A stretch of 13,846 nt of DNA. Origin: CAZUCD01 sp964618855. GTDB lineage: Bacteria > Sumerlaeota > Sumerlaeia > SLMS01 > JANRJK01. Below, piece by piece: positions 1 through 7,881 of this stretch (its first letter is position 1; every line of letters starts with the position of its first letter). Location of the stretch: contig CAZUCD010000102.1 in the NCBI GenBank assembly GCA_964618855.1, positions 1 through 13,846 of the forward strand, read 5' to 3'. The notes beneath the pieces were generated by a model. That model did not search any database. It was not told the DNA's origin and was given only the letters and a program-made list of their open reading frames with translations. The position numbers and the translations under genes were made by a program.

Positions 1-265
1 CACCATAGAGTGCCACCCTCATCACGGCGAGCTCGCCCTGGTGCAGTCCCTCCGGTGCTGAGACGATCCCTCCACTTGTCCTGAAGAGTGGCTCCACGAG
101 GTAAGTCGATGATACTACCTCGACGAAGTCTGGCAGATCGCCAATCTCCTCCTTCACCATCTCAGGAACGCGGACCGTTGCGAATGTCTCCCTGAGGAGG
201 TGGACAGCTTCGATTCTTGATAACGAGATCAAGGCCGAACTGTCGCAGACGGCTACCTCCTCCAC
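1..265 (-). CDS. PIN-like (DUF3368-type) toxin, C-terminus cut by window edge
   Basis: I translated this by hand from the minus strand. A GTG at 265 opens a frame with no stop for 88 codons to the window edge, so the C-terminal part is missing. The N-terminus has the PIN-fold pattern: a beta strand ending in CDSSALISL (Asp8 is the likely first metal ligand), then the VPEMVKEEIG segment (Glu40), then a GEL segment (Glu78), matching the acidic metal-binding set of DUF3368/PIN ribonuclease-like proteins. The GTG overlaps the last 13 nt of the upstream UPF0175 gene, and GAGG lies a few bases before it, so translational coupling is likely. UPF0175-DUF3368 pairs are a known VapBC-like arrangement in which the PIN protein is the presumed RNase toxin. 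Activity is inferred from family. An alternative in-frame start slightly upstream cannot be excluded. Confidence 0.75.
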   Translation of the reverse strand, partial: MEEVAVCDSSALISLSRIEAVHLLRETFATVRVPEMVKEEIGDLPDFVEVVSSTYLVEPLFRTSGGIVSAPEGLHQGELAVMRVALYG

Positions 266-486
266 TGCCTCATTTCCTCGTCGAGGTCTTCTTCGGTGAT
301 GTTAGTGAACGGCAACTCATGCTCTGCCAGGACTTTGAAGAATTCAGCGCGAGTCATTCCGGCGATCTGAGCCGCGGCACCCTGGGACACCTTGCCTCCG
401 CGGTACATCGTCAAGGCAACTTCCAACCTGAGGGAGGCAAGGTCCACGTCTTCGGGGACATCGAGTTCCAGTCTCTTTCCGGCCAT
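253..486 (-). CDS. UPF0175 family small protein (presumed antitoxin)
   Basis: This encodes 77 residues. The pattern fits UPF0175: an N-terminal LELDVPEDVD stretch, then a helical MYRGGKVSQGAAAQIAGMTR segment (residues about 27-46) resembling a helix-turn-helix, then AEFFKVLAEHELPF and an acidic C-terminus (EEDLDEEM). The reading frame is open up to 531, but I chose the ATG at 486 because GGAG sits 8 nt upstream of it (495-498) and the family begins at this point; the extra 15 residues look non-conserved. The overlapping PIN protein just downstream supports an antitoxin role: such proteins are presumed to neutralise the PIN partner and to bind the operon promoter. Base composition here is less GC-rich than the rest of the window, consistent with a transferred module. 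Confidence 0.82.
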   Translation of the reverse strand: MAGKRLELDVPEDVDLASLRLEVALTMYRGGKVSQGAAAQIAGMTRAEFFKVLAEHELPFTNITEEDLDEEMRQWRR

Positions 487-543
487 GAACCTCACTCCAG
501 TCGGGCGCTCCCGATTCGAGAACCACCCCATTCACAGGATCGA

Positions 544-573
544 AAGATAGCCGTCTTGGCAGGGGGAAAGCAA
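544..573 (-). promoter_or_regulatory. Possible promoter of the toxin-antitoxin pair
   Basis: On the minus strand TTGCTT (568-573) is followed after 18 nt by TATCTT (544-549), about 58 nt before the antitoxin ATG. The match to sigma-70 consensus is only partial, so this is a weak prediction. The 487-632 interval is divergent between the antitoxin and the heptosyltransferase and must hold promoters for both; I found no better candidate in either direction. Confidence 0.25.
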
Positions 574-632
574 GACGCATCCCCAATCAAATCCTGTTTC
601 GCCCCCACCCCGCACCGGGCCTTATCCACGGC

Positions 633-1688
633 ATGGCCGCGCCGCGCAGCATCCTCATCGTTCGCTTGAGCGCCATCGGCGATGTGATTCACGCGCTACC
701 TGTCCTCGCGGAACTTCGGCGCCAGCTCCCCGACGCCCGCATTGGGTGGATCGTCGAGGAAGTTTCGGCCCCGCTGCTGCGTGGGCATCCGCAACTGGAC
801 AAGCTCTATGTCATCCCACGCAAACCATGGCGGGGCAGTTCCCTCGCGAAGAAGCTCTTCCCCGAGGTGCTGCCCTACTTCAGATCCGTCGCGGCGGATG
901 GGTGGGACGCCGCGCTGGACCTGCAGGGGCTGACCAAGAGCGCCCTCGCGGCGCTTGGCAGCCGCGCGGCGCTTCGCGTCGGATTCGCGGGAAGGGACGG
1001 ACGCGAGGCGAGCAGGCTTCTCAACACGCGGACGATCCAACCGCCCCCCGCCGCCGTCCATGTGGTGCAACGCAACCTCTCCCTGCTGGAGGGGCTGGGC
1101 CTGCATGCCGACCTAGGCGCGCGCGGAGTCGTCCACGTCGACGAGGCCGAGAGAGAGGCGATGCGCGCGGCTCTGCGTGGCCTCGGGTGGGATGGCGAGC
1201 CCCTCGTCGGTCTGAATCCGGGCGCAGGATGGATCACCAAGCGCTGGCCCCCCAGGCACTTCGCGGAGTTGGCCCGCTTGATCCACGGGAGCCGCGGGCT
1301 CAGGCCGCTCGTTGTCTGGGGACCAGGCGAAGAGACCCTCGTCGAGGTGATGATGGCGGGCATGGATGGACTGCGGACCATCGTGGCGCCGCGTACCGGA
1401 CTTCGGGAGCTTTCCGCGCTCATCTCGCTCCTCGATCTCTTCGTCGGAGGGGACACCGGCCCCACGCACCTGGCCGCAGCCCTCGGAGTGCGAACGCTGT
1501 CGCTCTTTGGCGCGAGCGACCCGCAGCGCAACGGCCCATGGCCCCCACTCGCACACGTTACGGTCGTCCAGCGCGGAGACCTCGTTTGCGTTCCATGCTG
1601 GAGGACGCGCTGTCCATTGAAGGGAGACGCGCACCTTGCCTGCCTGCATGACCTTCAACCGGGTGCCGTAGCCGCCGCGATCGCGTGA
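633..1688 (+). CDS. GT9 family lipopolysaccharide heptosyltransferase (WaaC/WaaF-like)
   Basis: This 351-residue protein belongs to glycosyltransferase family 9, which transfers heptose from ADP-heptose to the inner core of LPS at the cytoplasmic face of the inner membrane. The N-terminal Rossmann half begins ILIVRLSAIGDVIHALP, with Asp17 at the place of the family's catalytic aspartate. The C-terminal half carries the nucleotide-sugar motif FVGGDTGPTHLAAALG (residues 270-285) followed by LFGASDP. A Cys-rich tail (CVPCWRTRC, then CL) is common in this family. The length equals that of typical WaaC/WaaF proteins, so the gene is complete. The ATG at 633 places the Rossmann strand correctly, although no good Shine-Dalgarno sequence is visible. 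Which heptose position is used cannot be decided here. The neighbours are not LPS genes, so it stands apart from a core-synthesis cluster. Confidence 0.9.
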   Translation: MAAPRSILIVRLSAIGDVIHALPVLAELRRQLPDARIGWIVEEVSAPLLRGHPQLDKLYVIPRKPWRGSSLAKKLFPEVLPYFRSVAADGWDAALDLQGLTKSALAALGSRAALRVGFAGRDGREASRLLNTRTIQPPPAAVHVVQRNLSLLEGLGLHADLGARGVVHVDEAEREAMRAALRGLGWDGEPLVGLNPGAGWITKRWPPRHFAELARLIHGSRGLRPLVVWGPGEETLVEVMMAGMDGLRTIVAPRTGLRELSALISLLDLFVGGDTGPTHLAAALGVRTLSLFGASDPQRNGPWPPLAHVTVVQRGDLVCVPCWRTRCPLKGDAHLACLHDLQPGAVAAAIA

Positions 1689-1714
1689 AGCCCCGGGGCC
1701 GGGGTCAGTCGCGG
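1675..1714. terminator. GC-rich hairpin between convergent heptosyltransferase and copA genes
   Basis: The two genes converge with only 16 nt between their stop codons. An inner stem CCCCG (1691-1695) pairs with CGGGG (1700-1704) around a 4-nt loop. An outer inverted repeat CCGCGA (1675-1680) / TCGCGG (1709-1714) encloses it and reaches into both coding ends. There is no T tract on either strand, so if it terminates transcription it is not a classical intrinsic terminator. Its position suggests a shared bidirectional block. Confidence 0.4.
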
Positions 1715-4218
1715 TCGAGGTCCACGCGATTCAGGAGCAGCGAGTTGCCAACGACGCTGACGCTGCTAAGCGCCATCGCCAATCCGGCCAGCATGGGTGA
1801 CAGGTATCCGGAGGCGGCGACGGGGATGAGAACGATGTTGTAGATGAAGGCCCACGCGAGGTTTTGGCGTATCTTGGCCATTGTGGCGCGGCTGAGGCGA
1901 ATCGCCCTGCCGACGCCCGCAAGGTCCCCGGACATGAGGGTGATCGCCCCGGCCTCCATCGCGACGTCCGTACCTGTTCCCATCGCGATGCCCAGGTCGG
2001 CCTGCGCGAGCGCGGGCGCATCATTCACCCCGTCGCCGACCATCGCAACACGCCTTCCTTTCGCCTGGAGCGCGCGCACGGCGTCGGCCTTTCCCTCGGG
2101 CCGCACACCGGCCAGAACGCGCGAGGGAGGGATGCCGGCTTCACGCGCGATCGCGGCCGCCGTCGGGGCATTGTCCCCTGTCATCAGCCACACCTCCGTG
2201 AGGAGGCCGGCTCCAAGCCGCGAGATGGCGGCTGCGCTGGAGGGCTTCAGCGGATCGGCGACGCCCAGGATGCCCAGGAGTTTGCCGGAGGTCTCGTCCG
2301 CCACCAGCACGACCGACTGCGCCGATTCCTCCAGCTTGGCGATGAGCGCCGAAGCGGGCGCGCTGTCCAGTCCCCGCCCAGCGATGAATTCGCGTGATCC
2401 GACGGCGATGCGGACGCCATCCACGTCGCCCTGGACGCCCAGCCCCGCATGCGAGCGGAAGTCCCTGGCGGGTTCGAGGATGCCGCCCGTTTCCACGGCC
2501 CGCGCAACGATCGCGCGCGCCAGCGGATGCTCGCTGCCGGCCTCCACACGGGCTGCTGTCCGGAGCAGGATGTCCGGGGAGACCTCGGGCAGGAGCGGGA
2601 GGATTTCCGTCACACTGGGCTTCCCCTGGGTGACTGTCCCAGTCTTGTCCAGCACCACAACATCGATGCGGCCGGCGCCCTCAATCGCCGCCACATCCCG
2701 AATCAGGATGCCCTGTCTCGCGCCGCGCCCCGTGCCTACCATCAGGGCCGCGGGGGTCGCCAGCCCCAGCGCGCATGGGCAGGCGACGATCAGCACCGCG
2801 ACGGCGGACCAAAGTCCCCTCTCCCATCCTCCGCCCACGATTCCCCAGGCAAGGAGCGTCAGCATGGCGATGAAGAGGACCGCGGGCACAAAGACGTTGG
2901 CAACGCGGTCCGCGAGCCGCTGCACGGAAGCCTTCCCTTCCTGCGCTCGTTCGACCATGCGCACGATGCGCGAGAGCGCGGTGTGCTCCCCCGTTGCGGT
3001 CGCGCGCACCCTGATGAGCCCATCCAGGTTGATTGTGGAGCCGGTGACGCCCATGCCGGGCTCCTTCGCCACCGGCATGGATTCCCCCGTGATCAGGGAC
3101 TCGTCCACATTGGATTTTCCGGAGACGACGACTCCGTCAGTGGGCACCTTCCCCCCCGGCCGGACGATCATGACGTCCCCCGGCACCAGCGCTGCGATGG
3201 GGACCTCAACCTCTGTGCCAGCCCTCTCCACGACGGCGGACTTCGCGCCAAGTTCCATGAGCGCCCGGATCGCCTCGCCTGCGCGGAGTCGTGCCCGGGC
3301 CTCGAGCCACTTGCCGAGCGAGACGAGCGTCAGCACGACCGCTGCGCTCTCGAAGTAGACGGGCCCACCTTTGTCGAGTATTCCCGTCCATCCGCCTATC
3401 GCGAAGATGGCCGAGTGGCCGTACGCCGCCGACACCCCGAGCGCAACGAGCGTGTCCATCGTGAACTGTCCGTGCCGCAGAGCACGGGCGGCGCCCGCAA
3501 TGAACCTTCCCCCCAGCAGCGCGACGACGATGGTCGCGAGCACAAACGCCGCCACATCCCCCCCGGGCACGTGGAAGGTGTGGCCGAACCAATGGGCCCC
3601 CATCTCCACGACGACGATCGGGACGGAGAGCGCCGCGCCGACGATGAACCGGCGCCGCCAGTTTCTCGCATCCTGCTCGCGCGCTGCCATCGAATCCCTC
3701 GGAGGGGAATCCGGGGCATCAACCACCGCGGCATGGTACCCCGCAGCCTCGACGGCAGCGCGGGCTGCTTTCGCGACTTCGGATCCGGGCACCCCGCCCG
3801 AGAGCTGGAGCGAAGCGCGCTCGGTGGCGAAGTTCACGCTGGCTCGCTCGACGCCGACGACTCCGGAGAGCGCGCGTTCCACCCGTCCCACGCACGATGC
3901 GCACGTCATGCCCTCGATGGAGAGTCTCAGGTCTGCGCGCGCTGCGGGTTCGTGGGGGACCTCCGGCGATTCTACCCTTGCAGGCGGTGGGGGAGCGGCC
4001 GGGGGGCTGGAATCTTCGCTCACCCTGAAGTCGGAATCGAGGAACGCCGACAGGAGGTCCTCGACTCGCACCGAGGGATCGGCCTGCACAACTGCACGAC
4101 CGTGCTCGAGCGACACATCCGCGGCCACAACCCCCGGCACGGCGAGCATGGTCTCCCGCACCGATGCGACACAATGGCCGCAGGACATGCCCTCAACGCG
4201 AAGTGTGATTTCGGCCAT
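1705..4218 (-). CDS. copA: Cu(I)-translocating P1B-type ATPase CopA
   Basis: This 837-residue inner-membrane pump uses ATP to export Cu(I) from the cytoplasm. Two heavy-metal-associated domains come first: GMSCGHC (Cys13/Cys16) and GMTCASC (Cys106/Cys109), joined by a Pro/Ala-rich linker. The catalytic core follows: actuator TGES at 377-380, transmembrane CPC at 480-482, phosphorylation site DKTGT with Asp524, and hinge GDGVNDAP at 728-735. The last helices hold WAFIYN and MALSS, the YN and MxxSS signatures of Cu(I)-type (P1B-1) pumps, which argues against Zn/Cd or Co selectivity. The frame is open to 4356, but I chose ATG 4218 because the first HMA strand starts directly after it and the upstream 46 residues are Arg-rich and unlike the family. 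No CopZ, CueR or CsoR is adjacent, so its regulation is not visible here. The 4219-4355 interval should hold its promoter; I saw no clear copper operator. Confidence 0.96.
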   Translation of the reverse strand: MAEITLRVEGMSCGHCVASVRETMLAVPGVVAADVSLEHGRAVVQADPSVRVEDLLSAFLDSDFRVSEDSSPPAAPPPPARVESPEVPHEPAARADLRLSIEGMTCASCVGRVERALSGVVGVERASVNFATERASLQLSGGVPGSEVAKAARAAVEAAGYHAAVVDAPDSPPRDSMAAREQDARNWRRRFIVGAALSVPIVVVEMGAHWFGHTFHVPGGDVAAFVLATIVVALLGGRFIAGAARALRHGQFTMDTLVALGVSAAYGHSAIFAIGGWTGILDKGGPVYFESAAVVLTLVSLGKWLEARARLRAGEAIRALMELGAKSAVVERAGTEVEVPIAALVPGDVMIVRPGGKVPTDGVVVSGKSNVDESLITGESMPVAKEPGMGVTGSTINLDGLIRVRATATGEHTALSRIVRMVERAQEGKASVQRLADRVANVFVPAVLFIAMLTLLAWGIVGGGWERGLWSAVAVLIVACPCALGLATPAALMVGTGRGARQGILIRDVAAIEGAGRIDVVVLDKTGTVTQGKPSVTEILPLLPEVSPDILLRTAARVEAGSEHPLARAIVARAVETGGILEPARDFRSHAGLGVQGDVDGVRIAVGSREFIAGRGLDSAPASALIAKLEESAQSVVLVADETSGKLLGILGVADPLKPSSAAAISRLGAGLLTEVWLMTGDNAPTAAAIAREAGIPPSRVLAGVRPEGKADAVRALQAKGRRVAMVGDGVNDAPALAQADLGIAMGTGTDVAMEAGAITLMSGDLAGVGRAIRLSRATMAKIRQNLAWAFIYNIVLIPVAASGYLSPMLAGLAMALSSVSVVGNSLLLNRVDLDRD

Positions 4219-4301
4219 GATTCCCCGTGGGCGTGCCGCAACCCGCCGTCGAATTCGCGGCGATGCGATGAGGACGGGGCAACATCCGTGCCCGCACCGC
4301 C

Positions 4302-4329
4302 TTGACACCCCGCCCCCCCGCCCTATCGT
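4302..4329 (+). promoter_or_regulatory. Sigma-70-like promoter of the ABC-F gene
   Basis: A perfect TTGACA (4302-4307) is followed after 16 nt by TATCGT (4324-4329), a 4/6 match to the -10 box. Transcription would start near 4336, giving a leader of about 20 nt before the ATG at 4356, with GGAGG (4343-4347) 8 nt from the start codon. A perfect -35 box stands out in this GC-rich spacer. Confidence 0.6.
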
Positions 4330-4355
4330 GACGGCGGCCCGCGGAGGGGCCCTCA

Positions 4356-6356
4356 ATGTTCGACGTCCAGAACGTCAGCCTCAGCTATGGCGCGCGCCAG
4401 ATCCTGAAGAGCGCAAGCTTCAAGGTCGAGGACGGCTGCCGGGCGGCGATCATCGGGCCGAACGGGATGGGCAAGTCCACCCTTCTCAAGATCGTCGCGG
4501 GCACCATGAGCCCCGAGGGCGGCACCATCACCTACCCAAAGAAGTCAGAGATCGGGTACCTCCCGCAGGACCTCGCCGTGACCACGGACCGGTCCGTCGA
4601 GGAGGAGTGCCGCACCATCTTCCAGGAAGTCCTCGAACATGAGGACGAGATGCGCGGCCTCGAGGAGAAGATGGCCGTCGTTCCCCACGGCACGCCCGAG
4701 TTCGACTCCATCGCAGACCGCTACGAGTACCTCATGCACGAGCTCGAACGGCGCGATGTCTTCACGATGGACGCCCAGATTGGCAAGGTGCTCGACGGCC
4801 TCGGCTTCAAGCCGAAGGACAAGGTCCGCAAGTGCAACGAGTTCTCGGGCGGATGGCAGATGCGCATCGCGCTAGCCCGGATCCTCCTCCGCAATCCCGA
4901 CATCCTGCTGCTCGACGAACCCACGAACCACCTCGACATCGAGACGATCGAGTGGCTGGGCGAGTGGATAGCCGGGCACGAGGGCTCCGTGCTCATGGTG
5001 TCGCACGAGCGGTCCTTCATGGACCGGCTCGTCTCCAAGGTCATCGAGATCGACCAGGGAAACGTGATCGTCTACAATGGCAACTACACGTCCTCCCTCG
5101 AGCAGCGGGAGGAGCGGCGCGAACTCGCGCTCCGCACCTATCGGAACCAACAGCAGCAGCTATCCCACCAGCAGCGCTTCATCGACCGGTTCCGCTACCA
5201 GGCCTCGAAGGCGACGCTCGTCCAATCGCGCATCAAGCGCCTCGAGAAGATCGAAATGGTCGAGGAACCGACGCCCGACCTGAAGACGATCCACTTCCGG
5301 TTTCCCCCCGCGCCACGCAGCGGGAAGGAGGTGCTGATCGCGGACGGGATCACCAAGTCCTACGGCGACCTTAGGGTCCTCCAGGACGTGGGAATGACGA
5401 TCTACCGTGGGGAGAAGGTCGCCCTCGTTGGCGTCAACGGCGCCGGGAAGACGACGCTGATGAGGGCCCTCGCGGGGCGACTCCCCATCGACCGGGGAAA
5501 GGTGAACCTCGGCAGCAGCGTGGAGCTTTCCTACTTTGCGCAGTACGACACGGAGGACCTCCACCCGGCGAACACGGTTCTGGACGAGTTCCTGAGCGGG
5601 GCCCCGCTCGAAATCTCCGCCCAGGCACGCGGGATACTCGGCGCGTTCCTCTTCCAGGGGGACGACATTGAGAAGAAGGTCGCCATGCTCTCGGGCGGGG
5701 AGCGCACGCGGCTGAGGCTCGCGAAGATGCTCTGCGGCAAGGCGAACCTGCTGCTGATGGACGAACCAACCAACCACCTCGACCTCGGATCACGCCTGAC
5801 GCTGGAGTCCGCCCTCAAGCAGTACGATGGCTGCGTGCTGCTCGTCTCGCACGACCGCTACTTCCTCGATGCCGTGACGACCCGGGTGATCGAGATCGAC
5901 GGTGGCCACGTCACGAGCTTCCCTGGCAGCTACGGGGAGTATCTGGAGGCGCGAGAGCGGCGCCAGGCCGCCGCCGCGAGCGCACCGCCGCGGGAGAAGG
6001 CGGCCCCAAAGCCGTCGTCCCTCCCCAAGGTGGAGTCGCCCCCGAATGGCAAGTCCCCCGACGAGCGCGAACGCGCGCGCCTGCGCGAGTCGAGGATGAA
6101 GGATGCCCAAAAAAAACACAAGACCGCCAAGGCGCGAGTCGCGCAGTTGGAGGCCGCACTCGCCGAGGCGGAGGAGCGCATCAACGCCGTCGAGAACGAG
6201 ATGGCCCTCCCCGCCAATGTGAAGGACCACCGCCGCATGTCCTCCCTCACCGGCGACCTCGACCAGGCGCGCGCCAACAGGGCGCGCATCGAGGAGGAAT
6301 GGTTTGCAGCCCAGGAGGAGCTGGAGGGAATAGACACCCTCCTTGCCGAGCTTTGA
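4356..6356 (+). CDS. ABC-F family ATPase (ribosome-associated, Uup/YheS-like)
   Basis: This 666-residue soluble protein has two ATP-binding cassettes and no membrane segments, the layout of ABC-F proteins, which act on the ribosome as translation or resistance factors. Cassette 1 has Walker A GPNGMGKST (34-42), a modified signature FSGGW, and Walker B LLLDEPTNH with Asp187/Glu188. Cassette 2 has GVNGAGKTT (359-367), LSGGERTR and MDEPTNH with Asp469/Glu470. The linker of about 80 residues (roughly 240-325), rich in Gln, Arg and Lys, corresponds to the P-site tRNA interaction motif. The C-terminus (about 565-666) is a charged coiled coil like the Uup/YheS tail. GGAGG at 4343-4347 fixes the start. 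The subgroup (Uup, YheS or a resistance type) cannot be settled by eye. A run of eight A bases at 6109-6116 is unusual for this gene (see findings). Confidence 0.93.
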   Translation: MFDVQNVSLSYGARQILKSASFKVEDGCRAAIIGPNGMGKSTLLKIVAGTMSPEGGTITYPKKSEIGYLPQDLAVTTDRSVEEECRTIFQEVLEHEDEMRGLEEKMAVVPHGTPEFDSIADRYEYLMHELERRDVFTMDAQIGKVLDGLGFKPKDKVRKCNEFSGGWQMRIALARILLRNPDILLLDEPTNHLDIETIEWLGEWIAGHEGSVLMVSHERSFMDRLVSKVIEIDQGNVIVYNGNYTSSLEQREERRELALRTYRNQQQQLSHQQRFIDRFRYQASKATLVQSRIKRLEKIEMVEEPTPDLKTIHFRFPPAPRSGKEVLIADGITKSYGDLRVLQDVGMTIYRGEKVALVGVNGAGKTTLMRALAGRLPIDRGKVNLGSSVELSYFAQYDTEDLHPANTVLDEFLSGAPLEISAQARGILGAFLFQGDDIEKKVAMLSGGERTRLRLAKMLCGKANLLLMDEPTNHLDLGSRLTLESALKQYDGCVLLVSHDRYFLDAVTTRVIEIDGGHVTSFPGSYGEYLEARERRQAAAASAPPREKAAPKPSSLPKVESPPNGKSPDERERARLRESRMKDAQKKHKTAKARVAQLEAALAEAEERINAVENEMALPANVKDHRRMSSLTGDLDQARANRARIEEEWFAAQEELEGIDTLLAEL

Positions 6357-6362
6357 GCGTGC

Positions 6363-6377
6363 CCCGCGATGCGCGGG
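6363..6377 (+). terminator. Small hairpin after the ABC-F gene
   Basis: CCCGCG (6363-6368) pairs perfectly with CGCGGG (6372-6377) around a 3-nt loop, 7 nt after the ABC-F stop. Only a short CGTTTG follows, so it is weak as an intrinsic terminator. It could equally be a processing or attenuation element, and the M16 gene 50 nt further on may be co-transcribed. Confidence 0.3.
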
Positions 6378-6413
6378 TGCGGTCCCGTTTGTCCACCCAA
6401 CACAGAGTCACCC

Positions 6414-6417
6414 GGAG
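6414..6417 (+). promoter_or_regulatory. Ribosome binding site deciding the M16 start
   Basis: GGAG lies 9 nt before the ATG at 6427. It favours that codon over the earlier in-frame ATG at 6343, which lies inside the ABC-F coding region and would bury the lipoprotein signal peptide. Confidence 0.6.
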
Positions 6418-6426
6418 AATTCACTG

Positions 6427-7881
6427 ATGATGACCCCAGTCCAATCGCTCCGCGCCACGGCCCTCGCCGCACTGCTCGCATCGCTCGTGGGCTGCGCGGC
6501 GAATCAAGCCAGGCACGGGGGCGACGCCGGTTCCGGCATTCCGTCCCGGCCGGAGCAGATCGCGGTTGCTCCGATAGAGTTCACCATCCCGAAGCCGGAC
6601 ATCCGGGAACTCTCCAACGGCATCAAGGTCTACCTCCTCGAGGACCACGAGCTTCCCCTCATCGGATTGTCGGCCTCGTTCCCGACGGGCTCGCTGGGAC
6701 TCCCCCGCGAGAAGTGCGGGCTCGACGACATCCTGTCCTCAGCGTGGCGGCAGGGCGGAACGAAGAAGCTCCCCGGTGAACAGTTTGACATCGCAGTGGA
6801 CGATCTCGCAGCGAGTGTGGATGCGAACATGGGGCGCGAGACGTCGGTCCTGACAGCGAGCGGGCTTTCGCGCGACCGCGCCCGGATCCTCGAACTCGCC
6901 TTTGACCTGCTCACGGATCCGGCAATTCCGCAGGACAAGGTCGAGCTTGCGAAGCTCCAGCGGCTGGAAAGCATCCGGCGGCAGAACGACAACCCCGCGC
7001 AACTCACGCGCCGTGCCTACCGCCGCGTCTTCTTCGGCACGGACCACCCGCTGTCCTGGGAGCCGACGGTGGAGACGGTTGCCTCCATCACTCGCGACGA
7101 CGTGGTCGCCGCATGGCGCGTCATCCCGGGCCCGAAGGACGTGCGCATCGGCGTGACAGGGGACTTCGACACGGCGACGATCATGGCCGAGTTGGAGGCG
7201 ACCTTCGGCAAGCTCACGGCGGATTCGCAGGTGCCCACCGTCATGCCATCGACCCCGCCGCCACCGACGCCAGGCCTGTACATCCTCCCCCGCGAAATGT
7301 CGCAGGCGCAGCTCCGCTTCGGCCACCAAGGCCTCCCGATACACCACCCCGACTACTTTCCCGTGCAGGTCTACAACGAGGTGTTCGGGTCGGGGGGATT
7401 CACGTCCCGCCTCATGAGCGACATCCGCAGCACCAAGGGGCTGACCTACGGCATCTATGGAGGGCTCTCATTGGACCAGTTCGGGGGCCAGTACAACATC
7501 TCCTCCTCGACGCGCACGGACACGGCGCGCGAGCTCTCCGATGCGGCGATCTTCCAGCTCGAGCGCATGCGGCGCGAACCGATCACAGAGGACGAACTGA
7601 CGCGCGCGAAGGAGTCCCTGATCAATTCGTACGTCTTCCGTTTCGACAGCCCGGGACAGATCGTCAGCACCCGGATGGACTACGACCGCCTGGGCTATCC
7701 GCCCGACTGGTTTGACAAGTACGTGGACGGGATCCGCGCGGTCACGGTGGAGGATGTCCTGCGCGTGGCCCGCGAGCACACCGATCCCCTGAAGCTCGCG
7801 ATCCTCGCGGTGGGGCCGGAGGCCAAGATGGTCGAGGAGTTCCGCGGACTGCGTGAACCGAAGATCATTTCCCTCGACTGA
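6427..7881 (+). CDS. M16 (insulinase-like) family lipoprotein, zinc site lost
   Basis: This 484-residue protein starts with a lipoprotein signal peptide: a hydrophobic stretch then LVGC, with Cys23 as the lipidation site and Ala24 after it, so retention at the inner membrane by an Asp+2 signal is not indicated. The rest has the two-domain M16 layout (strand LSNGIKVYLLEDHELP, then a second half with GGFTSRLMSDIR). In active M16 peptidases the first domain carries HxxEH. Here the aligned segment GLDDILSS has Asp101, Ser104 and Ser105 in those places, so zinc catalysis is not expected. The second half keeps an Arg334/Tyr341 pair, the R/Y signature of non-catalytic partner subunits in heterodimeric M16 enzymes. 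No active partner lies next to it. A likely role is a periplasm-facing or outer-membrane partner or chaperone of an M16 peptidase encoded elsewhere; that is inference. Confidence 0.88.
   Translation: MMTPVQSLRATALAALLASLVGCAANQARHGGDAGSGIPSRPEQIAVAPIEFTIPKPDIRELSNGIKVYLLEDHELPLIGLSASFPTGSLGLPREKCGLDDILSSAWRQGGTKKLPGEQFDIAVDDLAASVDANMGRETSVLTASGLSRDRARILELAFDLLTDPAIPQDKVELAKLQRLESIRRQNDNPAQLTRRAYRRVFFGTDHPLSWEPTVETVASITRDDVVAAWRVIPGPKDVRIGVTGDFDTATIMAELEATFGKLTADSQVPTVMPSTPPPPTPGLYILPREMSQAQLRFGHQGLPIHHPDYFPVQVYNEVFGSGGFTSRLMSDIRSTKGLTYGIYGGLSLDQFGGQYNISSSTRTDTARELSDAAIFQLERMRREPITEDELTRAKESLINSYVFRFDSPGQIVSTRMDYDRLGYPPDWFDKYVDGIRAVTVEDVLRVAREHTDPLKLAILAVGPEAKMVEEFRGLREPKIISLD

Noticed and set aside
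487..531. N-terminal extension of the UPF0175 protein to an ATG at 531
   Set aside because: The extra 15 residues do not resemble the family, and a ribosome binding site (495-498) precedes the internal ATG at 486.
556..561. TTGGCA as a -35 box for the heptosyltransferase gene
   Set aside because: No acceptable -10 sequence lies 16-18 nt downstream on the plus strand.
746..1651. Overlapping plus-strand frame inside the heptosyltransferase gene
   Set aside because: It is an Arg/Ala/Gly-rich off-frame without motifs, while the GT9 frame covers the same DNA with conserved motifs from end to end.
1844..4305. Two long plus-strand open frames opposite copA
   Set aside because: Both are antisense to an unmistakable CopA with every catalytic motif. 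Their compositions (Ser/Thr/Arg/Pro-rich) show no domain.
4219..4356. N-terminal extension of CopA by 46 residues
   Set aside because: It is Arg-rich, has no HMA character, and would overlap the ABC-F start and its promoter. ATG 4218 begins exactly at the first HMA strand.
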